NCBI GenBank assembly: GCA_030295235.1
Contig: AP026136.1
Location: 496,001 to 560,000, forward strand
Source: Fistulifera solaris
Taxonomy: Eukaryota > Bacillariophyta > Bacillariophyceae > Naviculales > Stauroneidaceae
DNA length: 64,000 bases
Direction: 5' to 3'
Shown here: positions 31,873-42,607 of the stretch, piece after piece
How positions within the stretch are numbered: position 1 is the first letter of the stretch
How the letters are laid out: each line of letters opens with the position of its first letter
The notes under the pieces: generated by a model
Told to the model about the DNA's origin: nothing
Seen by the model: the letters and a program-made list of their open reading frames with translations, nothing else
The model's database searches: none
Translations under genes and position numbers: made by a program

Positions 31873-32731
31873 ATGATTCATCCACGCGATAAAATGGAGC
31901 CGGAAATGGGAGAAACGACTACCGTGAAAGAAAAAAAAGCGGACAATAGTGCGGATGAGTTGGGTTCTACGACTACGAGCGATTCCTCGAGCTTCTCGGG
32001 TGAGGAGAATTTTTTCGAGGCATTGGGGTCCGACTTTCGACTCCTTGCTGCCTCCTTTCGTGAGACGGCGGGAGGAGTAGCCAGTTTTGTGCAGCGTTCC
32101 GCTATGACAGTTGCGGCGGAACTGTCGCGCTTGGAAGAGAGTGAGCTGACTGGGGAATGTAAGTCTGGCGAAATTATCCCACTCAATTTGCCGTGGGTCA
32201 TCAAAGTCGACGAAGACAGCGATTATCAAGAAATTTTAGTTTTGAAAGAACGGATTATGGCATTGAGTCGAGAAGACAGCACGTTCTTTGGATCGCACGC
32301 GACAGCTGATTCACCTTCGTTTAGCCTTGACGAGCCGAGGATTCAACTGATCCGGCGTCTTTTGGAACTCGACGAAAACTTAGCGACGTCACATGCTAGA
32401 TTATCGGGTAGAGTTGACGTAAAAGAGACGGAATTTTGGAAAAATTACTTTGATCGGTGCCGACAAGAAGTAGAGGGCTACCTAAGTCAACACGACCAGA
32501 CGAATGATGTACAATATCAAGCAGAGCCCAATGCGCCGAATCAACAATTAGAAGGAAGCAACGCAGATTGCAATATTGGCACGGGCTCTCCCAATTCTCT
32601 CGTGAGAGCCGATACACCTCCGGAACCAGATGTCGATTTTGTCTTGGCCACTCCCCCCAATGAGTGGGAACTCTGTTGGCGGAAAGAGTGTAGATAGCTT
32701 TGTTATCATCGACAAGTTTTTGCAGAGGTAA
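31873..32731 (+). CDS. BSD-domain protein
   Basis: About 285 residues from ATG 31873. After an acidic, Ser-rich N-terminus (DSSSFSGEENFFEALGSDF) come an amphipathic helix (ASFRETAGGVASFVQRSA) and NLPWVIKVDED. The BSD domain is LDENLATSHARLSGRVDVKE followed by TEFWKNYFDRCRQEVEGYL, with the diagnostic FWKNYF near the end. The layout is like SYAP1/BSDC1-type proteins, linked to membrane traffic and kinase signalling; BSD also occurs in TFIIH p62. The main frame ends at 32697. A slip near 32670 would give a better C-terminus (GGKSVDSFVIIDKFLQR) ending at TAA 32729-32731. Molecular role not deducible. Confidence 0.75.
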
Positions 32732-33058
32732 AATATTAACTCCACGGCATGTAATCAGCTATCAGATTGTTCCTTGTTTTCGCCGAGTCGAAATTCCAAG
32801 TGTTAAAGTTACGGAAAGTATTATAACTCCAAGCACCTTTAGCAATTTATGTAGAACCCGTCTACTAGTTACTCTTTAGGACGGCGGTGTTTGGCCAGCG
32901 TATATTGAAGTGCAAGCAGTAAAAAGGCGTTCCTATCAATGTTTGCGTCTTATTTTACTTCCCTGCTCTGTGATAATACAAATACTATAGCGCTGTTTAA
33001 CCGCGATTACTTTCGTGAACATGATCACGACAGGACCTGATAGATGAGCGACAATTTG
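32732..33058. other. Intergenic between convergent genes
   Basis: 327 bp, AT-rich, between the BSD-domain gene stop and the CCT-domain gene stop. Nothing else seen. Confidence 0.55.
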
Positions 33059-34645
33059 CTAAGTCAGACTCATAAGCTCTCGCATCAACACTTCATCTTC
33101 CTTCTTCACGAAACGCCCTTTTACACGCAGTCTACTATTGGCGAAGTTCTTTCGAACATCGTATTTTACAGTTTTTGCCCAAACACGGTGATTGCGCTTT
33201 TGCATGAAACGCTCAATCCGTACTCGCCTACTATCCGGAGAATACGCTCCAACCCAACCTTCGGGTCGCTCGACTTGTTGCAGCCCGTCGGCATCATACG
33301 ATGTCTGAATGTTGGGGTCGCTAAAGGATCGTGGTCGTCCTGATCCTGGGACGTGTTCTACTTTTTCGGCTTCCTCGGTTTCTTTCTTCTCGCGTCCCTT
33401 CTTTTCTTTACGTTCCAGTTTGGCTTTCTCCTTCTGTTCTTTTTTTAGCCTCCTTTTCAATCCTCTTTCGTTCAGCTTCTAATAAACTGGCACCGATACC
33501 GCTAGTGGCTTCGTCTTGTTTAGGAACGACCGGTTTCTTAGGAATGAAATTGTGTCGGTCCATCCACTTTCCATATTGATTATCTTGAGACGTAGGCAGG
33601 GATGTGTTGTTGCTCGAAGTTTTTGAGTCGTTCAAAAGGGCGGAAAAAGAGAATTAGACCGTATGCGCTGCTCATACTCGGACATATTGCTTGCTTCACC
33701 GGGCGAATTAGCGACTGATGCATGTTTGGAGTCGTATTCTTGAAACTGCATAAAGTCGGACTGATCTGACATCAGGTCCCCGGCAAATTCCAAGTCTCCT
33801 ATGCCATCATAGCTAGGGGTAACCATCCCCATGTTGGATTTCCTCGGAGTGTCGTGTTGTATGCCCCCACTTTCCTCTGATAATGGAAAGGCATTGTTGG
33901 TGTCTGTAGAAAGAGTCGCGGATAGCCTCATTGACTCGATATTCGAACTCATCTCCGCACCGATGCCATCGCTCATTGTTAAGAAATCAAAGTCCAGATC
34001 TCCAAGAAGGTCGATATCATTAGGCAAGCGGTTTTGTAAGGCTCCGCTCTGAATCATTTCCTCCAACTTCGATGGATCACCAGCTTCGTAAAAATCTATA
34101 GCACTTTGAAGTTCTTCATCTCCAATGATAATAAGATCTTGCAATATACCTTTGGTATTTCTGTCAAGTAATCCCTTCCGCTCCAGATATTCGGATGCAG
34201 ATCGTAAACGGCCCGAAACACTTCCCGCTCTCGCTCGCTTTCCGAAGTGAGATATTTCGTACGAAGACGCCATACTGGGGGGAGTGTGTGATAGAGGTAG
34301 TTGAGGATTTAACATACTGCTGAGAAAAGCGGAACCGGAACTTCCCTGTGAACTCGGCAGTGATTGTGGTTGAAACACATGTGACTGCTGCGAAATTGCT
34401 TCTTGCGGAATACGAATAGGTTTTCCCTTCATTGATGCAAACGATGTGGATTCCATATGCACGGCAACATGTCGTTTATCCTCTTCGTTCCCATGTCCCC
34501 GGACTAACGCTTCGCCGCCCACTGCATCTTCCGAGTGATTTGAATCTAAAAGAAAGTCAATATGCGCCGACTGCGGACCACCTTCCACGTCAAACTCTTC
34601 TCCGCCCTCATCTTCGCTTATTCGTTTAACTTTCCTTTCACTCAT
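33059..34645 (-). CDS. CCT-motif protein, putative transcriptional regulator
   Basis: A long protein of about 525 residues from ATG 34645 (MSERKVKRISEDEGGEEFD). The N-terminal two thirds are low-complexity, Ser/Gln/Pro-rich and acidic with short helical blocks (RLRSASEYLERKGLLDRNT, DLIIIGDEELQSAIDFYEAG). Near the C-terminus is a Lys/Glu-rich coiled stretch, then a CCT motif: RRVRIERFMQKRNHRVWAKT, VKYDVRKNFANSRLRVKGRF, VKKEDE. CCT (CONSTANS, CO-like, TOC1) binds NF-Y-type partners or CCACA-like DNA and carries an NLS; in diatoms such proteins are candidate light, clock or lipid regulators (inference). No B-box, receiver or GATA domain is seen. Frame slips lie in T4 near 33637 and A7 near 33448. 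The copia element lies about 180 bp upstream of its start and could affect its promoter. Confidence 0.82.
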
Positions 34646-34817
34646 TGTAGCGCGATCTTTCCCTTAATACTTGGAATGTTCAGATTTGTTTGTTGAGACG
34701 CTACTTCTGTTGTTTGTGTCAGCGTGATGATGGGGCAAAATCACGAACAGCCGAATTCAGAAGATTTTCATTGCGAGTATAGCTATTTGAGTAGGTCACC
34801 ATCGTGAGGATTGTGAC

Positions 34818-34822
34818 GAGAA
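34818..34822. repeat. Target-site duplication, left copy
   Basis: GAGAA directly before the left LTR, identical to the five bases after the right LTR. Five bp is the usual copia target duplication. Confidence 0.85.
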
Positions 34823-35201
34823 GTCTTAAAATCCACAGGTGCCGGAGCCGTCTATGGATTGGGCTTGACAAAATTAACTTGGTGCAAACGGATTGCTGCA
34901 AACGGATTGCTTGTTAAAATTATAAGCTAGTAAATGAAGTTATCCTATTGATATCAATCTTGTTCTTGTCTTCATTGTTCTCATTTTGATTCATGTAGAA
35001 TATGCAGAAGCTGCTGGCATTGTTCTTTGTCAGTAATAGTTAGGTTCTTTCGGCAGCTGTTAGTTCTTTGAATAACGAGGGTTCGAGTTTTGGTAGATTG
35101 CTGTTCGCTTCTCGTTTTCATTATCATGTAATATGTAGTTGCACTTGTCATTCCGTTTATTGTAGTCACGTGCGGGACTGTGCGGGACTGGTTATTCAAC
35201 A
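34823..35201 (-). repeat. 3' LTR of the copia element
   Basis: 379 bp. Read on the minus strand it begins TGTTGAATAACC and ends TTTTAAGAC, i.e. TG...AC rather than TG...CA. It contains two short internal tandem duplications: GTGCGGGACT twice near its beginning, and a 14-bp AAACGGATTGCTGC-type unit twice near its end. Almost identical to the other LTR. Confidence 0.93.
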
Positions 35202-35229
35202 CTCCCTCTCGAACTGCGATCTTACCATC

Positions 35230-38200
35230 CGAGAATTGCTTTCCGATGTTTGACGAAAAGGTCGAGTGTGAGCGGCTTTGTCAAGATATCTGCGGTTTGT
35301 TCGAGAGTATCGATCTTGTGAATTGTTATATCTCCACTATCAACGTATGATCGAAAATGGTGCAGTTTGACATTCAAATGTTTCGTTCTTGGTCGAGCCT
35401 TCGGAACTTTTGCTATTTCCAGAGCTCCCGAGTTGTCTTCGAATACTTTGCAATGAACCTTCGGTCTCCATTCTTTTACGTCAAATCCGAGTGATTGCAT
35501 TTCCTTCAAAGTATTCATGATGGGAATTGCATCTCTAAGTGCATAACTCAATCCAGTAAATTCGCTCTCTGTGGAACTCAATGCAATTTCTGTCTGAAGT
35601 TGGCTTTTGTGATGCAATAATATTCCGGCGTAGGTGATGAAAAAATCCGTGTCGGGAGCGAGCTGTATTGCGGTCCTCAAAAGCTATCTCTGGATCCCAA
35701 TTGCCTGCGAAATCGGCGTCAACATGAACTTCCAAGCTTCTAGAAACGTCCGGGTGCAAAATCATTCCTTTGTCTCTTGTTCCTATCAGGTATTTTGTGA
35801 GCCATCTCATTGCATCTCCATGTTCCTTTCTTGGGTCTGACGCGAAGCGCGCATTGATGGACTGCATAAGCGATGTCTGGCCTGGATCCTCTCGTGAGGT
35901 AGTTCATTTTTCCTATGACTGAAGTGTAATGAAAACTTTTGTCAAATGGCGGTGATTTGGGATGTTTCGAAAGTAGCTTTGATGATGCCATTGGAATTTC
36001 CTTTGTTTTAATTTCCTTCTGGTCGAATTTCATGTCTTTGATTATTGAGTCGATAAGATGCGGTTGCTTCAATTCGATTGTTGATTCGTCAATTCTGTTG
36101 ATGTTGACTCCCAGAAAATCCGATAAATCTCCCTCAACTGTAATGTCTAGCTTGATCTGTTTCATCTTTTCAATAATTTCTTCAATCTCTTTCTCATTTG
36201 GACCTCCAAGAATACTGTCGTCGGTATATAGGACATACATCGTGCCCTTGTAGTAAAATACACACTCGTCGTACTCCGATTGCTTGAAACCAATCTCAAA
36301 TAGCTTCTTTCGCAAATAAAGGAACCATGTTCGACTTGCATCCTTTGCTCCATAAACATTCTTGTGGACTTTCAGTACATAATCATCTGGGGATGCTCCG
36401 TGTATTGTATATCCCTTTGGAATGGACAGATAAATTTCTTTGTCGCGTGGCGCTTGAGGAAATGCCTGAACATAATCAAGTTGTTTTGTATGCCAACCAT
36501 GTATGATCACCATTGCAAGTAACAAGCGGATTGAAGTCCAATTAGCGACTGGAGAGTAGGTCAGTTCATAGTCGCGACCATATTTCATCCGTGACCCATC
36601 AATTGTCAGTCGCGCTTTCCACTTTTTGACTTCACGTGTCATAATGTCTCGTTTGCGACGAAGTTGCCACACCGTTGGAAGAATCGTTGCTCCCTCTGGA
36701 ACTTGACTTCTTGGAAATAATGAGAAATTTCCATTTGCCATTTGATCCTCAATTTCGGTATCCATTCCTTTGGAAAACTCCGGCCAATCGGGTTCTTTGC
36801 GAGCTTGATGCAAATACATTGAGTCAGGATCGGCACTTGTCTTAAAAACATAGAATGGATCTGGTGGATTGAGTTTTGCTGAGGCAGTTTGAAGAGTTTC
36901 GTAGGCAAATAATTCCCCTTTGATGGCGGCCGATGATTGACTGAGTTCATTTACAAACATTGCAACCATGATCTCTATTAATCGAGTAACGGGACGGCGT
37001 TGGCGAGTGCTTCGTCTCTCCCTCTGAGATGGTGGTGGCGGTGGATCGGAAAGGGGCTCAGGTTCAGGTTGATGATCGGTGGATGGAACAGTGTCATCAG
37101 GTTGATCGGTGGGCGGTATCGGCAAAGGAGAGAGGTCGGGAATCGGAGAAGTGGGTGAATCCGACGAGGAAGGCGCTGATTGTTGAAGGGTTGTGCTTGG
37201 AGCGACAAGAAAGCCGGCTTTGAGTTGCCATAAACATGTTTTCGCAAGGTCCGGAACAGTTTGGAATTTCGAATCAAATTTGACGTGAAACTGGGGACTG
37301 ACGAGTCCTGTGTCGGGGTTCAGTACCAGGGCGACAGAACGACTGTGTACTGGAGATCGTCCCAAATAAATTCCGAGATGCGAGCGGAGACGCCATTTGT
37401 GAAATATCCGACTTTTTCCTCCTTGGAGCGCGGCATCGAGCACAAAGACTGGGCAACCGAAAGGTTTCCAATGAATTGGATTCGAATGAATCTCCGTGTT
37501 GGTGAAAAGTTGGTAAGGTGTACGGCGCTCAGCGTGTTTCATGTTTGGCATGTGATTGATGGAATCGTTGGCCATTCGTAAAGCGTAAGGCCACAGGTGG
37601 GTAGTGATGGCTTGCGGCCACTTGTGTTGTGCGTCAATTAACATAGCGCGAGTGAGTTCCTGCAGTTGTCGAATGCGGCGTTCAGCTCGTCCATTTTGAT
37701 GATGGGCTCCCACTCCGGCAAAAGAAAGACCTTGACCATTTGTTGCGCAATCGTTGACCCAGGTGTTTGAATTGAAAATTCCGTTATCAGCATGATAGTG
37801 TTTGATCTTCTCAACTCCACAATTGCGAGCGTATTGTTCAAATGCATGCTTTGCTTCCAGAGTCTCAGTCGCACTTTGTGTCTTTTGCAGATGAACATAA
37901 CTCAAGTTTGAATACAGGTCCACGAAGACTGTTGCGTATAGATAGCGCTTCGTTGTCAGAATTCCTGTAAGCTGAGCAATGAAGCCGGGAGTAGGAGAAT
38001 TCATTTGATCCACAGCAACAACTTGTCCAGGGTGAGTAGGTTTTTGAAGCTCTTTACCCTGTTTGGCTGGTTTCGTTCGCCATTGACGCTTGGTTGCTTT
38101 TCCATAAAGACAGGCAGTACATACAGGTGTCGGGCATTTTGCGAGTCGGCGTGGAAGAACGCCTTGCTTTGCTAATTCTTGAAGCTTTTCCATTGGTGCG

Positions 38201-38900
38201 TGTCCATAGAGTCGATGGTAGGTAAGTAACTCTGCTGCTGGAACTGTTTGAGTTGTTGCAGTGTCACTTTCTTGAACCACGGCTTTGTCTGTGTTGCCGT
38301 CAAACTCGAAGTCGACTGTACGGCTTTGGAACGGTGCTGCTCCCTCTGAATCTGCATTTTCTCCCTCTGAAGCGACTGGGGTGTCCGCGTTGGCATCGAA
38401 ACAAAGCGGATCATCGTCTTCGTCGTCAGTAATTGATGCTTTGGTGCAGAAGGCTTCAAAGTTGCGGAAGCCAGGGGCTGAGTAAAAGGTTGCGACGTTT
38501 GAACGAGGATCAATTGGAATTGTCTTCTTGTTGCTGCCCCAATAAAGAATCGCGTGTTTGCTTGTTGTATCACATCCAGAGAGTTTGTGTCTGGTGTATT
38601 TTGCCCAATGTTGCGGTGATAAAAGTCTGACCTTGCCGTCTGGTACGTAATATGAATTTGGAATCGTGAAGGATGTCATCTTGCCCTCATCATTTTCCCA
38701 TGACCATTTCAGAGTTCCTTTCATCACGTTGCTGGTGCGAGTACCACCAAAGCCCTTGATAATCAAATTTGTTTCTTGTAATTCCCCAACAAAGTCCGTC
38801 AGCGACATGGGAGATGCATGCTGAGCATCTATTGTCGACACCCACTGGAACGGAGTCGGTATCAAAAGTGGTGGTAAGTATTTGTGGGATCGCATTTGCA
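35230..38900 (-). mobile_element. pol region of the copia element
   Basis: Protease-like, integrase, reverse transcriptase and RNase H segments in copia order. Recognisable pieces are the zinc-binding pre-integrase segment (LLTYHRLYGHAPMEKLQELA), the integrase core around NSPTPGF, HADNG and HHQNGRAERRI, the reverse transcriptase around KARLTIDGS, KQLDYVQAFPQAP and YVLYTDDS, and RNase H around SSTESEFTGLS. Largely open but not whole. Confidence 0.9.
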
Positions 38901-39679
38901 CTGAAACACATAGCTGTCATCATCAGCACATATCTCCTTTGACGCACTTTTCGCTGTCTCCACCATCTGGCTATTGGATTGCGGAATCGAATGAGCGCGT
39001 GTGAGAAGTGTATGTTGCCTTTCGTGCTGCTTGTTTCCTTTTGTGAAGGATTGCGTGGGACTTGCAGTTTCGTGTATCCATACTGTGTGAATGCGGACCA
39101 GGTAAGTCTGAATTGGACTGCAAACGCGTTGACCAAATGTTTTCAATCGCTTGCTAATGGGTTTCTTTCGAAGTCTCTTAGGAATATAGCAAGTTGCTGA
39201 CGTCATTAAAATGGTCAAAGAACAAACAGTATATCAGGGATGCGGTGAAGATAAGTAGCCAGTCCCAGCTAAAGCTGAGGTACCGCCAGATGGACTTGGT
39301 TAGTCATTCGCTGTCGCTTGCCGTTGTCACTTTCATCCGAGTACTCTTCGTCATTGTCGTCTTGTTCGCTGTCGCTATCGTCAAGGAGTGCAGCAAGAGC
39401 TTTGACAAGTCGCTCTTTCTTTGCTTCAGGCTTCGAGGTTCCCGGTTTTCTAATGTTGGCTTGGCGACAATCAACCATCTTGTGTTTTCCCCACGAAGTT
39501 GTGCTTATCGCACCAGAAGTACTCGCTTTCGACTGTCTTCTGCTTTGGCTCGTCATCCTTGGGAGGTACCGACATCCAGTCTGGCTTTGGAGTGTTTCTG
39601 TTGCGTTGGGGTTTGCCTTTTACCTGGTGCTTTGGCTTGTTTTCGGTCTTTTTCTTGCTTTCCAACTTTTGAAGTTTTG

Positions 39680-40430
39680 CCTCTAACGTGAGAATCTTTT
39701 TCTTCTTCCGGCGAGGGCGCTCCAGAGAGAAAGCTGTACCAAGGTCTTGTACTTGTTGTCTGCTAGGTTCATAAGGTGATCCGGAGTCATCGGAAGACCC
39801 TCGTGGTAATCTTCTTCTTTCTTCAGGATGTAGTTGACAAAGGTGCGATCGGATGCTGCCTTGTAACCCTTGAAGAGATTTGCAAGAAGATCATTTGTGG
39901 TTTCGCCACGAGCTGCCAATCCTTCCAACAACTGTTTGACTTGCTGATTCATCTTGGTGATGTTGAGCTGGATTTTCGGTAAGTACTGGTCCAAACTGGA
40001 GAGCTGTGTGCGAATGTGTGTGACAGTTGCGTTTGTATCGATGTATGTCTCACGGATGATGACTTTGAACAAGCAAGGGCCACTCGGGATACCGTTAATG
40101 GTATACTGGTCACGCCAGATCGTGATGCGATCAATGGCGGTCGGGCTTAGAGAGGAAATGAGGCAGTTGGCTGCCATGTAGGAATCTTGTGCTGCGCGGG
40201 ACGGAGTACTGATGTACGTCAGCGTGGTCTTGGATATGCTCCAAGGTGATGTCTCCGTAGTTGGAGAGGAGGTTGGTGGTGTTCTGGACGATGGCTTCGA
40301 TATTGTCGGGGATGTTGAAGATCGGCCCCCAACCAAAGTTGCTAGCACGGATGCTAAGTCCTTCAATGAAGGAGCGCATGCGACCAGGGTCGCAGTCGAA
40401 TCGTTCATCTCCAATCTGCTTGGTCGCCAT
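39680..40430 (-). mobile_element. gag-like region of the copia element
   Basis: A capsid-type polypeptide region downstream of the 5' LTR, recognisable by position and by a helical segment (SSLDQYLPKIQLNITKMNQQ, LLANLFKGYKAASDRTFVNY). Broken. A short tandem repeat of a GGAGCTTTATGGTCACTT-like unit lies between it and the 5' LTR (about 40588-40640). Confidence 0.7.
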
Positions 40431-40652
40431 TTCGTGAAAGGCGAGATCCTTCAGCGAGTAGAGAAGTCGATGACTTGGTGGGAGCTCAAGCCGGGCTTAG
40501 AGCAAAGGGAGCTGCGACGGGAGCAGCGATGTTAGGGTCGGCGTTGTTCGCAGTCAGCCATTTCGTCAGAACGGCGGTAGTTGTTATAAAGCCGGAGCTT
40601 TATGGTCACTTATAAAGTACGGAGCTTTATAGTCACTTTAAGCAGAGGAAGC

Positions 40653-41032
40653 GTCTTAAAATCCACAGGTGCCGGAGCCGTCTATGGATTGGGCTTGACA
40701 AAATTAACTTGGTGCAAACGGATTGCTGCAAACGGATTGCTTGTTAAAATTATAAGCAAGTAAATGAAGTTATCCTATTGATATCAATCTTGTTCTTGTC
40801 TTCATTGTTCTCATTTTGATTCATGTAGAATATGCAGAAGCTGCTGGCATTGTTCTTTGTCAGTAATAGTTAGGTTCTTTCGGCAGCTGTTAGTTCTTTG
40901 AATAACGAGGGTTCGAAGTTTTGGTAGATTGCTGTTCGCTTCTCGTTTTCATTATCATGTAATATGTAGTTGCACTTGTCATTCCGTTTATTGTAGTCAC
41001 GTGCGGGACTGTGCGGGACTGGTTATTCAACA
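40653..41032 (-). repeat. 5' LTR of the copia element
   Basis: 380 bp, matching the left LTR with one substitution and one single-base length difference. No obvious match to the usual initiator-Met tRNA primer-binding site was seen directly inside it. Confidence 0.93.
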
Positions 41033-41037
41033 GAGAA
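41033..41037. repeat. Target-site duplication, right copy
   Basis: GAGAA directly after the right LTR, matching the left flank. Confidence 0.85.
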
Positions 41038-41328
41038 GTTTACATTTTTTGAGTCCCATGCAAGACTCGCGATCGCGAAGCGATCTTCATCAGGCTTGAC
41101 CACCGTCTCGTATCGGTACTCCTCTAAGATTGACATGTAGGAGCCTTTTTCTCCGAAAGCTACTCCTCTCCACATCCAGATCTCAGTCTTGTCTACAGCT
41201 AACCGCAAAAAGATCGCAGGCGAGGGCACATTGTAGACATAACATGGTGGGCGAGAATACCAACGAAAATATTGACTTTTACGTGTTGCCGTAGTTGATG
41301 ATTCTGTAATGATGTAGGCTAGTTTCAA
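41038..41328 (-). CDS. Hypothetical ORF next to the retroelement
   Basis: A frame of about 97 host codons from ATG 41328 (MKLAYIITESSTTATRKSQY) that runs up to the target-site duplication, with its last three codons read into the LTR. Composition is protein-like (VPSPAIFLRLAVDKTEIWMW, ILEEYRYETVVKPDEDRFAI), but no family is recognised. Reading on across the pre-insertion flank would stop after about eight more codons (SSQSSRW), so the insertion hit the very end of this frame or its 3' region. It could be a real small gene, an exon, or chance. Confidence 0.35.
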
Positions 41329-41835
41329 TGCTCAACTCAGAGAGAGTATCTTAATTCAGTCCCGAAAAGAGTATCGAATTCCCAGCATCTCTTTTCACGT
41401 TGTTATCAGTAACCTAGATAATCCATGAAAATCTTTCTTTGCTCAACGCACTGTTGCTGACAAGAGTTTAATAGGAGACCAAATAGAGCATTTCGATGAG
41501 TGGCAAGTCCAGCGTGCGTGCGCTGCGATCAACTTCTAACCTTGCTTTTTCGGGAAGGATGACTGGGTGCTTCTAGGGAAAAGCGGAAAAAATAGCAAAG
41601 TTTGTTGAGCTTCATTATTAATTGCACACGATCTCATTTTGGTCTACCTGCATCATTCTGATCCACTTCAAAGCATACTTATAGACGATCGTACACATAT
41701 GACAACATTCGAGACTCGACAATTCTCCATCTTCATCACATGCATCAAAGACCAAGTGGGAGATTGAAAATTTCTTGTTACGACTCACCACACTAGTAGC
41801 GTTTCTCCAGGAAAAGGATCGTAGCGGCTGCCGCA
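41329..41835. other. Intergenic / Sgf11-like gene 3' region
   Basis: About 500 bp. A minus-strand frame at 41618-41884 overlaps the Sgf11-like gene in another frame and shows no domain. Nothing else supported. Confidence 0.45.
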
Positions 41836-42225
41836 TCAACGCGAAGGGGCACTCGTGCGGCTCATGGTGCCTATTCCCATGCACTTATCCAAATGTTGAG
41901 CGAACCGAAGAGTGTTGACCAGTCGTTTGCAAAGGGGACAGTCGATCATCGTCTCGGGTTCTTTGTTTGGCAAACGACCCCAAATATCCAATTGCGTCTG
42001 TTGTCGCGTCATTATGCCTTCACTCTCGGTCGTCGGTTCTGTAATTTCAGTTGAATTGATATTGTACTGAATAGGGGCGTCACCCTTAACATACTCGACT
42101 CCATTGGCGATTAAATCGTCTTTGAGTTCGTCTACTGAATTGTACAAGCCAGGATACAATGCCATTCGATCAAGAAGAATAGATTCTTCGACTGATACAC
42201 TACTCTTCTTGTTCTCTTCAATCAT
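41836..42225 (-). CDS. SGF11: Sgf11/ATXN7L3-type zinc-finger protein (SAGA deubiquitinase module)
   Basis: 129 residues from ATG 42225. The N-terminus is acidic and helical (ESILLDRMALYPGLYNSVDE, LKDDLIANGVEYVKGD). The C-terminal Sgf11 zinc finger reads IDCPLCKRLVNTLRFAQHLD then KCMGIGTMSRTS, giving C-x2-C-x11-H-x3-C with the KCMG(I/M)G ending specific to this family. Sgf11 anchors the Ubp8/USP22 H2B deubiquitinase in SAGA and contacts the nucleosome acidic patch through the basic tail after the finger. Size is close to yeast Sgf11 (99 residues). It is divergent from the RBR ligase gene, with 382 bp between. Confidence 0.82.
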   Translation of the reverse strand: MIEENKKSSVSVEESILLDRMALYPGLYNSVDELKDDLIANGVEYVKGDAPIQYNINSTEITEPTTESEGIMTRQQTQLDIWGRLPNKEPETMIDCPLCKRLVNTLRFAQHLDKCMGIGTMSRTSAPSR

Positions 42226-42607
42226 TTTATATTTATCTTCTTGCTATTTGCTGCAACGCTATACTTTCATGCACATGCGATGAAATAGGAAACGGGTATT
42301 GTCATCATCGTCTTGAAATGCATCTCGGTTGCCCAAAACTTGCTTGACATCATCGTAACGGTATTCAATACCGGTGCGGGTTGATGGAATAACGAATGTA
42401 GCTTTCAAAGTTTTTGAACAGGCTATACGGTACTAAAATACCTTATATCCAATCCGTCATGGGCACTTGAGAAAATGCAAGGGGATACATGCTTTGACGT
42501 GCAAAATGAAAACACATCATCTTTCGTATCATGAGAGGATCCTGACGAATGAATCAAATCTTATTGTTCTCCTCCATTGAAAAACGTCATTTAAACATTG
42601 ATTCACT
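42226..42607. promoter_or_regulatory. Divergent promoter region with a short hairpin
   Basis: 382 bp between the divergent Sgf11-like and RBR genes. CGGTATT-C-AATACCG at 42359-42373 is a perfect 7-bp inverted repeat with a 1-nt centre, and CGGTAC/ATACC elements recur nearby. No ORF supported. Confidence 0.45.

Larger units (their letters stand above)
34823..41032 (-). mobile_element. Ty1/copia LTR retroelement, CoDi-like, recent but broken
   Basis: A 6.2-kb element in minus orientation: 5' LTR at 40653-41032, 3' LTR at 34823-35201, flanked by the 5-bp duplication GAGAA (34818-34822 and 41033-41037). Parts in order: gag-like region (about 40430-39680), protease-like segment (about 38870-38780), zinc-binding pre-integrase and integrase core (about 38230-37670), copia-type reverse transcriptase with a YTDD box (about 36670-36110) and RNase H (about 35620-35230). 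Integrase before reverse transcriptase is copia order. A purine-rich tract lies just inside the 3' LTR. The LTRs differ at only two positions in about 380 bp, so insertion is recent. The coding part is broken by a handful of breaks (roughly four or five), though pol is mostly open. The CoDi name rests on resemblance to diatom copia families. Confidence 0.93.

Noticed and set aside
41618-41884. 88-codon minus-strand frame with CHMCTIVY segment
   Set aside because: It overlaps the Sgf11-like 3' end in another frame and has no matching family; a downstream exon cannot be excluded but nothing supports it.
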